DNA of 64,000 bases from Melitaea cinxia (GCF_905220565.1 NC_059416.1:10974001-11038000), one strand, 5' to 3'. Positions 44,470-56,689 are shown, numbered from the stretch's first letter. Program-made: numbers and translations. Notes: generated by a model from the sequence alone, not told the origin.

Positions 44470-44735
44470 TCTTTAGCGTCCCACAGCTGGGTTGGCTTCT
44501 TTTCCATGTAGGAGGAGGGCTGGAGTTTATTCCACCACGCTGCTCCACTGCGGGTTGGCGGATATGTTCCCTACAACGAGTAACGATCAGTTCAGCCTAT
44601 TGCAGTCCACTGCTGGATATAGGCCTTCCCAAGTTTAAGAGTAACGATCGCTATCAGGTATTTATGATAAGAATCAGGACCGATGATTTAACGTACCCTC
44701 CGAAGCGTGATGGGGAGACCCATAAGGATTAACAT
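44470..44735 (-). repeat. SINE T2, antisense copy 3, carrying a 50-bp insertion
   Basis: Landmarks ccaccacgctgctccactgc and taacgatcgctatcaggtat are present; the tRNA-like head is missing. At 44589-44638 a small repeat D piece is inserted. Confidence 0.7.
44589..44638 (-). mobile_element. 50-bp retroposed repeat D tail with 11-bp target duplication
   Basis: agttcagcctattgcagtcc to ccttcccaagtttaa is the antisense tail of repeat D. It is bracketed by gagtaacgatc at 44578-44588 and 44639-44649. The SINE reads correctly when the insert and one duplicate are removed. Confidence 0.75.
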
Positions 44736-44740
44736 CAAAA

Positions 44741-44846
44741 CCGGAAAGAAATATTTGTAAAACCACAAATATCCATCCCGAGCGGGAATCGAACCCGCAA
44801 ACACTCGGTGTTTTAGGCGACTACTTGCACCACTACACCAGAACGA
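44741..44846 (-). repeat. tRNA-derived SINE T3, antisense copy
   Basis: On the minus strand: gttctggtgtagtggtgcaa (A-box region), B box ggttcgattcc at 44795-44785, then the tail aaatatttctttccgg. Confidence 0.7.
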
Positions 44847-44849
44847 TTG

Positions 44850-45273
44850 TTTATTTATTTATTTATTTGTACAAAAATCCACAGCTACATTTTATGTTTC
44901 TTAAAGAAATACAGAGCATTCAAACAAAAGCCAATTTCGGATTTTACATTATTTAAGTTACACAGTTAAGGTAGACAAAGTTGAGTTGAGGTAGTAAAAC
45001 ACAGATACAATAAAAATGAGAAATATATAAAATGGAAAATATCCATGGTCAATAATGTGTAGATGTGTATGTGTAATTTTGTTAGTGTGTATGCCTGTGT
45101 ATTTGTATGTAAGTGGGTGTGGGTATGGATAAGTGACTATCTAGATTATTCATACGTGCTAGCAAGTTGCTCTATTATAGCCCTTTTAAAGGAACTTCTA
45201 GATGTGGAAAAAAGGTCAATCTCAGAAAACAACTTGTTATACTGTCGTGGCAGTCGACATCTTATTGAATTCC
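44850..45273. other. No recognisable gene
   Basis: AT-rich, with a short tttatttatttattt run near 44850 and a GTGT-rich stretch at 45055-45125. Confidence 0.45.
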
Positions 45274-45562
45274 TTTTTTTTTTTTTTTTTTTTATGTCAC
45301 TAGGTCGGCAAACAAGCGTACGGCTCACCTGATGGTAAGCGATTACCGTAGCTTATAGACGCCTGCAACACCAGAGGCATCGCAAGCGCGTTGCCGACCC
45401 AATCCCCAACCCCCCAGGAGCTCTGGTCACCTTACTCACCAACAGGAACACAACACTGCTTGAAAACAGTATTATTTTGCTGTGATCTTCTGTAAGGTCG
45501 AGGTACTACCCCAGTCGGGCTGCTCCAGATTTTGAGCAGGAAATTCCTGCTGTGCCCTACCT
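45274..45562 (-). repeat. SINE-like family E, full antisense copy
   Basis: T-run of 19 at 45274-45292, then cactaggtcggcaaacaagc through to gctgtgccctacct. Confidence 0.8.
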
Positions 45563-45564
45563 GC

Positions 45565-47195
45565 TATAGTTTGAGCCACAACGGGGAACATGAGAGAGAT
45601 TCGTGTGCCTGGTACGTCTGCTAGGAGTATAAAAGTGTAACATATCTGATTTTAACTGAATGCAATTAATAGAATTAGAACAGATGTCATGTAATAACAT
45701 CATATCCGCTAAGTTACGGCGATCTTCCAAGGTGGTAATTTTATAATGAGCACACGAGGTATCATATTTCGAATTTCTATGTCCAGTGTGAAAATTTAAA
45801 TAAATTGTTAAGAACTTACCATTGTTACTAAACTTATTTTTATTTAAATTTACATTAGGTACTTAATATAATAACAGTTTCGACAGCGTATCCAATATTA
45901 TCATTAAAATTTTGCCCCGAGTACTAAGACTCTTCATGCACTACAATTTTAATTTCAAATTCAGTTATTCCATAATTTTATTTCGAAAAGTGGGACACGA
46001 TTGTGACTCATTTTATTGTTTTGAACATCTCAAATTTGAATCTCTAGTGCAGTAATGTTGATGTTAAAATTCGCTTTGGTCGTCGAGAGGTAGAAGTGGG
46101 CTTGTAGTTCTGTAGGTCGCCATTAGGTTATTCGTCAAGTTCCATGTCTAAAGTTAGGAAGGTCATTCGGCTAACAACGGTTCTCGAAAGCCATGTCTTC
46201 ACCCAGTTTTGCTAATAGAACCGGATAATTGACGAAACATTTTAACCTACTTCGACGATATCTTTTTTTGTAGTGTTTTTACAGGGTTGTTATTAGTTGT
46301 GTAGAGATTTAAGTGGATTATTATTGTGTTAGTCTACACGAAATAAATAAAAATATTACTTATTTTTTAACCGAATTCAAAAACGGAAGAGGTTATCCAA
46401 TTCGACCGTTTATATCGACGGTGCCTACGTACATAAAGACGTGAAAAACCGAGGTTTACAGGAGAGTGTTATTTATGTTCAAACCGCTCTAGAAATAACT
46501 CTATGTACAGTTATAAATACAGTTAGAATTTTTTTCTATAATGTTTTATTAGCTTTAGGAACTACATAATGTAATTTATACATATTTTATTTTTTTATGT
46601 TTTCTTAGAAAAACTGACAGACGACTGTTTCTACGCTGAAATTAAAATAAAAGTATGTCAGACATGTCTATCATGCCTTTTTTTACGCAGGAATGAAGAA
46701 AATAGTTTATAAAATAGAATTTAAATAAAATGTTTCATGAAAACGTAGGATTGTGTTATTGTTTCCAAACGGATATGTTAAACATCCCAAAATCGCCACC
46801 CATGGATACAAAAAATTTATCAATGAAGACATATCGCTTTATACGCGGTTTCATTCATTCGGGGTAGGACTATATTTCTTGCAATTTAAATAAAGACATA
46901 TCCTTAAATAAATTTATCAGGATTGTGTTTTATTAATTAAACAAGGTTTATAATTGAAAATCATTTATTGTTAATTAACAATCTTCTTTGCATCTAAACA
47001 ATAGGTACTTGTAGCCTCTTGAAGCAGGAACTAAGCATTAAATTAATAATTAACAATTTTTATTTAAATACGAGCCTTGGTAATTGGAATCACAGCTTTA
47101 TTCAGACTGATTAATCTTATTACTATTAAAGTTTTTTAAAGTTAAATAAAATAAATTTGAGTTAAATAACAAAATAAAATTTATTGTGAAAAAAG
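45565..47195. other. AT-rich stretch, no gene seen
   Basis: Only a family A start fragment at about 46366-46410 (ttaaccgaattcaaaaacgg). Confidence 0.45.
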
Positions 47196-47199
47196 ACGG

Positions 47200-48110
47200 T
47201 GTAACGTTGTGCTGGAACGTTACTCTAATAAATAAGATCTTGTAGTAAAGATTAAGTTTTTTTCAATTTATTTTTATCATGCTTCTACTTGTGGCGCCAT
47301 CTATCGGCATGTTTCAACACTTCGTGACTATCGGTGTTTCATATCGGCGTTTTTCTCTAACGGACTTGATAGATGCCGCTGATGTTTTTTGGTAATTATT
47401 GATCTTTCTTTAATAAAATCAATTTAATTGTAATTAGAAATTCTAAATTTAATATTCCTGTCTACTCCTTAAATTATAAAATAATTTAATATCTAAATTT
47501 AAACTTAATAATTTATAAAAATACAGACTATGCTTAACGCATAGACTTTTGCTTGTCAATATTTCCTTGCTCGCGTGTCTTTGCTTCTCTTTTTCTTTGC
47601 ACTTCGTTGCCGCCGAACCTCGAGACCTAACCTCGACCCTAACTCGGCTTAAATCCCGCTGGGGTAAGTTCTCATGATATCTATTATAATTACATATTGC
47701 TGGTGTTCTTAACTTAACGAGAAAATTGTAATTATTTATTATTTTGCTAATTGTGACACTGGTTTCTGAATTATTCTTTTCCTGACTCGGAACTTTCTTC
47801 GTTCCAGGATTTATTTTTACTTTAAGATTTATATCTTTAATTATACTTTGCTACAAATCGAGTCACTGCCCTCGATTAATAACGGGCTGACTGATTACCG
47901 GCATTTACACCGGTGGAGATCTCCGCCGGTCATCGGACGAAGACGGAACTGAAGACCATCATCACCGGGAATTAGTCAGGCCAGTGTCCTTCCATATTAC
48001 TTTCTAAGGTACGTTGTCGCGGCGTGGGCCAGCTAAGGAAATAAAGGCTGAAAATCAGGTGCCTAACGCGCCTGATTCCGAACCTACCCCCTGTTTTCTG
48101 ACCGCGTGCT
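47200..48110 (+). other. Possible LTR and leader fragment
   Basis: Starts TGTAACGTTGTGCTGGAACG; contains an AATAAA, the block gtggcgccatctatcggcat, a C-rich stretch (gcacttcgttgccgccgaac) and a donor-like gggtaagtt near 47661. The composition is like an LTR plus leader, but I find no second LTR or protein. It sits 370 bp from the DUF7869-like gene, facing it. Confidence 0.25.
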
Positions 48111-48483
48111 ATTAAAATCCATAACTTTAAAAACTAGTCTATTATTCTATTTCCACAACTCCTAAAAACTACAAAGCGCGGCAACGGTAGGTATATATAA
48201 ATGTCTTGAACACATATAGATACAAGAACTATCTTCTTCGTCATTACTTTGTTCTTCCTTACTATGCTTAAGGTTATTATAGAATTTATGATACTTTTTG
48301 GGATAATCGTCGTATCGCATGAACTAATCAAGTCTCTATATTTCACTTCAGTGATAGGAATAGGATTATTGTACGCCTTCTCTAGTATTAGTTCTTTCTC
48401 CTTCTTTATTCTCCCTGCTGACTGACTAGCAGTTTCAAATTATTGCCACAGTTCAGTTTTCTATAATTTTCTTCAAATAAATC

Positions 48484-49112
48484 TTACTAAAATTCAATAA
48501 TGTCTGGATTACTTTGCACTAATTTCACTTCTCTTATCTTATACCAAGAAATTTTCTCTGAATTTGTATCTTTTATCCAGTTTTTAGTATGTAGCCACGT
48601 TTTGAAATCCAGAATTAAGTCTTGGTTCACTTCTACGACTGTATAAGGTGAACTATTCTGTTTCGCCCAGCGAACCAGTGTGTACCATTCATCTGGGGAG
48701 TAAATAAATTTATCTTTTGAATAACGCTCTATTAATGCGTGAACGCTATCTGCCTTGCTTTGAGTATGGCCTTTTTCCAAGAATCTATGGCACACATTTT
48801 ACCTTAAATGTATTGCTTACATATAAGTACATTAAAAAAAAACAATGCGATTGCGATTTTGACCGGCACAGTTATCCGACTAGAATCTAAAATCTTTAAT
48901 GGCAGCTTTAACCCTGTTTTTAACGAAAACAAACAACTAGCCACTTCATTGGCGCCACGTTTAGCAACTGTTTCATCCCACATGTAACACGTAGCCTCCT
49001 TTAACCCAGCATCGAAAATGATAAAATTATATACTGATAGTTTCCTTTTGTAATACAGCACACTAATTTCGCCATGTGGAGTGTTATTTATTTTTTGGAA
49101 GTCAAACATCGC
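48484..49112 (-). pseudogene. DUF7869-like (transposase-like) gene remnant
   Basis: The minus strand reads FDFQKINNTPHGE, YYKRKLSVYNFIIFD and WDETVAKRGANEVASC in one frame (49109 down). The motif DNCAGQNRN is in the next frame at 48876-48850. Then CHRFLEKGHTQSKADSVHALIER and YSPDEWYTLVRWAKQ follow at 48795-48487. These blocks in this order match the DUF7869 family of insect proteins, thought to come from transposons. At least two frameshifts, one at a T-run near 48838, plus the missing start make it non-functional. The family name is from memory. Confidence 0.6.
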
Positions 49113-49157
49113 TGTGCAAATATCAGGATTCGATTGAACTTACTACTTTACTGATTA

Positions 49158-49212
49158 CTTGTCGATATAATTGAAGTTTTTTTTTTTCGTTTGCCTGCAA
49201 ACAAAATTATTT
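49158..49212 (+). repeat. Family A repeat, 3' end fragment
   Basis: gtcgatataattgaagtttt, then the hairpin gtttgcctgcaaac. It lies just beyond the 5' end of the DUF7869-like remnant. Confidence 0.55.
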
Positions 49213-49506
49213 TTAATTGTATTCACACAAAAACCAAATTATTGACGAATTACAATAAAACTATTTTAAGTAATAATTATATTGGATAGAAAATATTTTA
49301 ACATTAATATTTAATAAAAAAATTCAGTTGAACCGAATTCGAAATTGCCAATAAATGATAATTTGAACAAATCGGACTCAGCTTAATTCCTTAACTAAAT
49401 ATCTCATTAATATTCAAAGGAGCGAAATCCTAACTTTGTCTCGCTCCGAGTAGCGACAGTTGTAAATGGTGAGGATTATTAAACTATTATAACTTTTCCG
49501 TCTCCT

Positions 49507-49552
49507 ACATAGCGAAAGGGGCTTATGCCCAGCAGTGGGATGTCAGGCTGAA
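49507..49552 (+). repeat. SINE T2 tail fragment, sense
   Basis: gcttatgcccagcagtggga then tgtcaggctgaat is the borrowed 3' tail alone. Antisense tail-only copies lie near 28150 and at 61844-61885. Confidence 0.5.
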
Positions 49553-49849
49553 TCGTGAACTTTTCGAACTTCGTATCTTTGTCCTTGATTGAGCGAATAT
49601 ATTATGAACTTCTTTTATGTAAAAGGTAGGTAATTAGTCATCCTTTGTTTCTGTGCTTATTTTTGGTATATATCAAGCGCCATTTTATGTAATTTTGAAT
49701 GTATCATCGTCAAAAGGAAAGACGTCAAATTATTGTTGGCGACTGCGACCGCGTCACTTTTGGAATATTAAAGGACTTGAAACTCTTGTTGTATTACAGA
49801 CTGGTCCGCTAATTTTTGAGATATTGAATAGATCTTTATCTGATACGAT

Positions 49850-50050
49850 GAATCAAAGACTGAGTTTAAGAGTATTAACAGCTTTTTCGATATTACAACT
49901 ATCCGTGTGTATAAACATTGTGTTCGAAGATTCCGTAATGCTTGAAGACAAAAGTCTTCGAGCAATACGTCCCGCCTGTGTTAACATATAGAGCCGAGAC
50001 GTGGATACTGACGAAGGGACTAGCCCACAAGCTTAAAGTCTTAACAGTCA
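49850..50050 (+). pseudogene. RTE-type LINE fragment (endonuclease-reverse transcriptase end)
   Basis: The frame carries LKTKVFEQYVPPVLTYRAETWILTKG in broken form, matching the end of RTE-type RTs in moths. It decays within 40 codons downstream. It is a different lineage from the 34-kb copy, judged by the motif wording. Confidence 0.65.
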
Positions 50051-50176
50051 GAAATATGATTTATCAAAAACATATCATTCAAGTTATAGTGTCTAACGGC
50101 CTGGCACTCAAAACTGTCGTACGCGAAGCCTTTAATACATGTAATTCACATGGTTCCTAAAGTCATACTAATTTCA

Positions 50177-50513
50177 TCATTATCACCATCATCATTACAG
50201 CCTATTACAGTCCACTGTTGGACATAGGCCTCCACAAGTTTACACCAAAAATGGCGTGAACTCATGTGTTTTGCCCATAGTCACTACGTTGAGCAGGCGG
50301 GTTGGTGACCGCAGGGCTGGCTTTGTCGCACCGAAGACGCTGCTGCCCGCCTGTGTATTTCAAAGCCAGCAGTTGGATGGTTATCCCGCCACCGGTCGGC
50401 TTTTTAAGTTTCAAGGTGGTAGCGGAACTGCGTTATCCCTTAGTCACCTCTTACGACACCCACGAGAAGAGAGGGGGTCGCTATATTCTTTAGTACTGTA
50501 GCCACACAGTACT
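50177..50513 (-). repeat. Repeat D, antisense copy
   Basis: Tail first (atcaccatcatcattacagc then ctattacagtccactgttgg), ending tactgtagccacacagtact. The 81-codon ORF is repeat sequence. Confidence 0.8.
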
Positions 50514-51520
50514 AATTACTACTAATACTAATTACTAATACTAATTTACCTACGCAAATATTTTTGTATGTGTAATTTTACAAGGGTTTTTCACGTGGCC
50601 CTTCTGTCGGCCTAAGTCTAAAACTGTATCGACTCAAACATAAACACGCGTAATATTTCTTGTAGATGTCGAATTTTAATAATTTCAAAAACGCTCACAA
50701 GATAATTTGATATTCATCAGTTCAAATAAAAAAAATATATATTTGAACAAAGAAATGATTTCACCTATGAATATTTGATATATGAGGTATAGTAAAACTC
50801 ACTCTCGTCATAAATTTCTCAAAGGAGCAAGTGTGAAAATTCGCATGAAAAAATCAGCGTTGTGTAAAATTAAATTATACGCACACCATCTAAAATAATT
50901 TGGCTGCCGGGAGGAATTTATACGGAATAGAGGTGTGATTTACATTTTCTTATATTTAGGAATTATGAGACATTGTTCCTAAATGTTGTAACATGTTGTT
51001 GGATGTCTAAGATCAGAACGATATTGAAAGACTAATTCTAAATTAAGTAATAATACAACCAAACGTTCCTAGATTTAAACAAACGTCAATGACTGATACC
51101 TGTACATAATAGTTATTTGGGAAAAACCTAAGAAAATTATTTTTAGATTTTTCATGTTTATCTGACTTCTCTTCTGACTGCATTTTCAGTTTGTTCATTG
51201 CACAAAATTGATTGGAGTTTTCACATTCCGTGCGGTTATACCGTATTTATTTTTATTTATATATTTTTGTAAATATTTTTATGCTCTTGGTAATTAATTA
51301 TTATTCTAAAAAGATATGCATTAACATCGGCCAATACGATAAAGGTCAGTCCTAATTAGGAACATTCAAAAAGATTAATTACTTATCCCTGTTAACAGGT
51401 TTTACCACGTAGCTATATAACGTATAGGGTTATCCGGTATAGGTGATTCATTGTTCTTTTAAAAGGGTTAATTTTGAAATAAATATGTAACATTTTAAAA
51501 TTTATTACAATATATGTTAG
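50514..51520. other. AT-rich stretch, no gene seen
   Basis: Nothing I can support. Confidence 0.45.
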
Positions 51521-51527
51521 TGGACCA

Positions 51528-51655
51528 ATTACAGTACTGGATGTTGCGCTGGTGGTCATGAGTTCGATCTTCGTTCATGACAAATATTTATTTAAGCTGT
51601 TGGCCCAATGTCTATTGACTCCAATACAGGAGAAAATCATACCGGAAAAAAGTAT
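51528..51655 (+). repeat. tRNA-related SINE T4, diverged copy
   Basis: atgttgcgctggtggtcatg, then a B-box-like agttcgatctt, then aatacaggagaaaatcatac. A second copy is at 63465-63640. Confidence 0.45.
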
Positions 51656-52332
51656 GTTTAATTTTTTTTTCTAGAACAGATATGAAAAGGAAGTGTAACA
51701 AAAGTTGCAATTTTAAAAAAAGAACTCGTCCTAAATGTTTCAACATTTTCTACCGAAGACGCTTAGCGTTATCAAATAAAAGATGTATATTTTGTTATAT
51801 ATAATAAGAGGTGTAATGGCGGTGTTCTAGAAATTTCTGCCGAGAGGTCAGCTTATTAATCTAATATACGTCGGTCATAGTACTAGCTTTTTCGTTATTT
51901 TGATAAGGGTTCCTTTTATTGTTAGATGTATTTTATATGATATTTTTGGGTAACGACAATTCAATTTACCATATTATATAGTTATTTTTTAAGTAATACG
52001 TATAAAAATATATATACCTTATACAATTTAATCCTTAATACTCAAGTAAGTAGAAACGTTATCTAAGAGTATTTTAGGAAATTAGCTTCTTTAAGAGTTA
52101 GAGTAGAATTTAGCAATAATTATTAGTCTATTTATGTGCAATGAAAGAGAATTCGTCTTTTAAAAGACCTTTTAGTAGCTAGGAATAGTAAGTAACTGAG
52201 CCATTTTCAAAGGGTCTAATGTGATTACAATTAAGGTATTACCACTAAAGGTTTCGAAGCACTTCAAGTTAAAAGGTCTTTAAATCGAAAGCACTACAGA
52301 CGCAAAATAGACTTAAGAAAGCTATTAATTAT
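51656..52332. other. AT-rich stretch, no gene seen
   Basis: Nothing I can support. Confidence 0.45.
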
Positions 52333-52643
52333 CTACGCAAATAAATCAAATTGGAGTGTCTATTTGTAATATTAAAATAACCGCTTTGTACTAAATTGAT
52401 ACAGATACATGGTACGTAGACCGAAATAACATTTTTTATAATTTTTGTCTGTTTGACTGTTTGTTCCGGCTAATCTCTGAAACGGCCGGGCCAATTTTGA
52501 CGGGACTTTCACTGGCAGATAGCTAATGTAATAAGGGGTAACTTAGGCTATTTTTATTTTAAATATTTATTTATTTTGTAACACTGCGAACTGAACAATG
52601 ATTTTTTAGAATTCCACGCGGACGAAGTCACGGGCGCAGCTAG
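52333..52643 (+). repeat. Helitron-like repeat H2, copy
   Basis: Ends cgggcgcagctagt; inner block ggccgggccaattttgacgg. Confidence 0.65.
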
Positions 52644-53149
52644 TGACAATATAATTATCAAAAATGTGGGGTTCATAATTATCGTCTTAAGGTTAAATTG
52701 TTGGTGAAAAATTGTGAAAAATAATTTACCCTCACCGCTCGTTAAGGTTATTGTAAAAAATTTCTTGGTTATTTTTATCTCCTAATTTTCAAGTCAGTAT
52801 TATAATATAACAAAGGCCCTTTCAATTAGTGACCGAATGAATTATTGTATTTCTGCTTTTTGAATAATAGAAAGCTTAATATTAAGAATTTCGTCGTTAA
52901 TATAACGCGTAATTTTATATTTTGTTGGTTCTATTTTCTCCCTTTAAAATATAGCCTATGTCACTAAGTGATAACGTAGCATTTTATTGGTGGATGAATT
53001 TTTAAAATTGGGCCGTAGTTTTTTAATCGATCCATTACAGATAAACAATTTTTTTTCATCTTTATATGCCCGACTAGAATTTTTTTCGTGTTCCTTAGAA
53101 GGACCGGACCGGGCATGCCCGACCTGGACCGGATAAGGTATGTAACGCT

Positions 53150-54290
53150 GAAGATTTGTCTGTCTGTCTGAGTCAGGATTTATTCCGACTCCTTGTCGGC
53201 ACTACTCACATTGAAAAATCCGAAAGCCCCCCATCCCCTGGCCGTCAAGGCGCGGGAACATCTGCGAGGGGCTTTGGCCCAGAACAGGCGAGTCAGCCTG
53301 TTCTGGATCAAAGCTCACGCAGGATTAGAGGGGAACGAGCGTGCCGACTATCTGGCCAAGGAGGCTGCGCTGAAGCTAAAACGCGCCTTCGACTACGACA
53401 GCTGCCCGGTATCATTCATCAAGCAGAGCATTCGTATGCAGTCGCTTGATGAATAGAACCAGCGTTATGGCGTCACCAGGGTATTCTTCCCTGACGCGAT
53501 AGCCGCATACAGAATCATCGGAAAAATAAAGGTGGACGGGTTCCTCACCCAGGTTTTGACGGGGCACGGTGTATTCTCCGAGTACTTGCATCGTTTCAAG
53601 TGCAAGGAGAGTCCATCGTGCATCTGCGATCCTGCGTGTTCGGAGTCTGTCTTCCATGTTCTTCTGGAGTGCCCTGCCCATGACCGCGAGAGGCAGAAAT
53701 TGGAGTTCGAAATGGACGCCAAAATAGACAGAAACTCCTTATCAGAGGTAATAAGCAGTAAGGATAGAGACTTGTTCCTTAAATACTGTATAAAAATTTG
53801 TAAAATAGTTAACATTAGGAATAAGACATAAGCAAAATATGTTAAATAAATATTATTGAATATTTAATGTAACATATAATATTGTTATTAAATTAAGGAA
53901 TTAGGATAAGTAACAAATCTGTAAAATATTAGCTCTTAGATATAATAATTTGTATAATATAGTAGAATTTGTTAGTTGTAGTTAAGGAAATACCTGTGCT
54001 GCTTCGTTTAAGTTAGATCGTAAGTCCTGTTAAAAAATTGGTTTGTAAGATACAACTTGTTAAATGAAATAAAAGACACATCTGTTCCCCACCCTCACTA
54101 TCCCCGAGTTCATAGTATATAAGCATAATGATTAAGAGCCTTAAGCCAGTGTGAATGAGGAAGGATGAAAGAAAGATATAGTATGCTGAATGAAAGTGCG
54201 AGAAGAATTAATGCGAGAACTGGTATGAATGAGTTTCGAGAATACGGACTCGCATAACGTGCGGGGGCATAGAATTTAAAAAAAAAAAAA
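53150..54290 (+). pseudogene. R1-type LINE 3' part (RNase H and zinc knuckle) with poly(A)
   Basis: From 53193 the frame reads as RNase H (LFWIKAHAGLEGNERADYLA) and continues, in the same frame, past one TAG stop (53454-53456, probably a former TGG) to a cysteine/histidine cluster (CICDPACSESVFHVLLECPA) typical of the C-terminus of R1-clade LINEs. The ORF stops at 53831. A 3' UTR of about 450 bp ends in an A-run at 54278-54290. RT and the N-terminal ORF are missing. An RNase H inside a non-LTR element is characteristic of R1 and I-type clades (established). Confidence 0.8.
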
Positions 54291-54291
54291 A

Positions 54292-54885
54292 TACGCCAAC
54301 ACGCCAACACGCCAACACGCCAATAGGCCAATGCGCCAATACGCCAACACGCCAACACGCCAACAGTCCAACACGCCAACATGCCAACACGCCAATGCGC
54401 CAACACGCCAATACGCCAACACGCCAACACGCCAACACGCCAACACGCCAACACGCCAAAGCGCCAACACGCCAACACGCCAATGTGCCAATACGCCAAC
54501 ACGCCAACACGCCAACACGCCAACACGCCAACACGCCAACACGCCAACACGCCAACACGCCAACACGCCAAAGCGCCAACACGCCAACACGCCAATGTGC
54601 CAATACGCCAACACGCCAACACGCCAATACGCCAACACGCCAACACGCCAACACGCCAACACGCCAACACGCCAACACGCCAACACGCCAACAGTCCAAC
54701 ACGCCAACACGCCAACACGCCAACACGCCAATACGCCAATACGCCAACACGCCAACACGCCAACACACCAACACGCCAACACGCCAACACGCCAACACGC
54801 CAACACGCCAACACGCCAACACGCCAACACGCCAACACGCCAACACGCTAATACGCCAATGCGCCAACACGACAGGACGCCAACA
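54292..54885. repeat. Minisatellite with 8-bp unit (acgccaac)
   Basis: About 74 units of 8 bp with point variants (atgcgcca, atacgcca, atgtgcca, agtccaac). The variants recur at 112-bp (14-unit) spacing: aaagcg before 54461 and 54573, atgtg at 54483 and 54595. Because 8 is not a multiple of 3 and the unit holds no stop, all six frames are long and open; none is a gene. Confidence 0.95.
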
Positions 54886-55154
54886 AAAATAACAAACCTG
54901 TTTAACAACGAACCGTTATTTATGATATTATATTTGTCCAGGTCCGGAAGAAGCCACTTCGCCATCTAAGGACATCGTGACAGGATAGGAAATTGACTTA
55001 CCCTTTTTGCGCTTGATAAAGCTCAAAAAAAGTTTAGGGTTTGAAGACAAAGTTGTTTCCAGGCTATTCAAATTCAATTTTTAGTTTAGATTATGAAGCT
55101 TCGCGCAACGCTCCCTGAGCAACTTAAAAGTAATTAAATCACGAGGGTTGCCAT

Positions 55155-55900
55155 TTATCGATATTTAAATTTTTCATTGATGACTTTTATCGGTGCTGCA
55201 GAAAACCATAGCGGATATTCACTAGACCGTGTTTTGGATTTGGGCACATGTTTAGCAATGATAACTCTCAGAACAGCAATCATAACTCGACAGTTTCTTC
55301 TCCCAAGAATATTATTCAGGGTACTTGTAATTTTGTAATAGTCAGCTTTGTAGACGCGGAACCTAGCCCCAATACAAGATTCGAGCTTTTCCTGAAAGTT
55401 CATTTTAACGGAAAACTCAATAGGAGGGTGTAATGGTTCTATCCCGGAAAGAGGGTCCTTGCTTTCGCTCATTTGGGGGATAACCAGAGAGCTAATTACT
55501 AGGTCTAAAACGCGATTTTTATTATTTTTATAACAATTATACTGTGTAAGAGCATTTAATGACATTCAATCAGTAATCATGTTATTCAACAAATTATTCG
55601 TTGTTATCGGAGTCAGTGCAGAGCCAGTCACCTAGTTCCAACACAGACCACCCAAGTTAAAATCCCCAAGAACGATTATGTTAAAGAGCTAAGTCTATCA
55701 ATTATATAATTTGTATTTAAAATGAAGTGTTCCAAGATATGTTTCTGTACCGGAGGGGGAATATAAACGGTGCAAATGTACAGATAATCAGTTTGACCAT
55801 TGGTATTTAGCAGTTCAAGTTTCACCCATAAATCCTCACAGTGCGATATACAATTTATGTGGAATAATTGTGAGCTTTTCCCAAATAGAAAGGCAAACAT
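55155..55900 (-). pseudogene. Jockey/CR1-type LINE endonuclease remnant
   Basis: The minus strand carries CEDLWVKLELLN, YICTVYIPPP and, past a stop, a GDFN-like block (55900-55640). After a frame change come RVLDLVISSLV, DPLSGIEPLHPPIEFSV and YPLWFSAAPIKVINEKFKYR (55565-55155). These are the second half and linker of the apurinic-type endonuclease of jockey/CR1-type LINEs, including the DxxLS and HxP catalytic-region blocks. Both ends are truncated and several stops are present. No RT follows downstream. Confidence 0.7.
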
Positions 55901-56122
55901 CTTAACCTATTAATATAATATAATTATGATATGATATTTGAGAACCAATTCATTGACGAAAGCAATCTATAAATTAATACGCTATAACGATTAATAAAAT
56001 AAAAATATTCAAAAATCTAAAAAATGTATCTCTTTTCGTAGCATAACAGATGAAATAATATTAAAAAAATATCCCAACTGTTATGATAAAAATAAGACAT
56101 GGTAAATATTTATAATATTTTT

Positions 56123-56265
56123 TATACAACTAGGTCGCCAAACAAGAGTACGGCTCACCTGATGGTAAGCGATTACCAGAAGCATTGCAAGCATGTTGCC
56201 GACCTTACCCCGAATCTCCCCTAGGAGCTCTGGTCACCTTACTCACCACAGAAACACAACAATAG
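56123..56265 (-). repeat. SINE-like family E, partial antisense copy
   Basis: tttatacaactaggtcgcca through aggagctctggtcaccttac to acagaaacacaac. Confidence 0.65.
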
Positions 56266-56472
56266 TTTATTTATACTAACCTATATAACCATTTATCCAT
56301 TCCGTACTCTCAGTTATTTTATGATATTGAAAAATTAAAACGAAAAAGGTCCAATGAAAATCAAAAAAATTACATTTAAGTTGTTACATAGCGAGCAATG
56401 AACACTTTGTGACTGTCACAAACAAAAAAACTGTATAATTATTATTTTATTTATTTATTGACAATTGACTTA

Positions 56473-56685
56473 TCTCATATATAAAATTCTCGTGTCGCGG
56501 TGTTTGTAGTTAAACTCTTCCGAAACGGTTTGACCGATTCTCATGAAATTTTGTGTGCATATTGGGTAGGTCTGACAATCGAATAACATCTATTTTTCAT
56601 ACCACTAAGTTAAAGGGGGGGGGGGGCAGGATTAAGGGGGTTAATAAAATATATGGTAAAACAACGTTTACGGGGTCAGCTAGTT
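56473..56685 (+). repeat. Helitron-like repeat H1, copy 3
   Basis: From tctcatatataaaattctcg to cggggtcagctagt, with a G-run of 10 at about 56618. Confidence 0.65.
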
Positions 56686-56689
56686 TATA

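Noticed and set aside
23061..44846. tRNA genes suggested by B-box sequences (23.1, 28.8, 35.7, 39.2, 44.8 kb)
   Set aside because: They recur with identical AT-rich tails and mutated cloverleaf parts, so they are tRNA-derived SINEs.
54110..54969. Long ORFs of 156-242 codons on both strands (ACWRVGVL-type and HANTPTRQ-type proteins)
   Set aside because: They are produced by an 8-bp tandem repeat without stop codons. All frames are open and the protein period is 8 residues.
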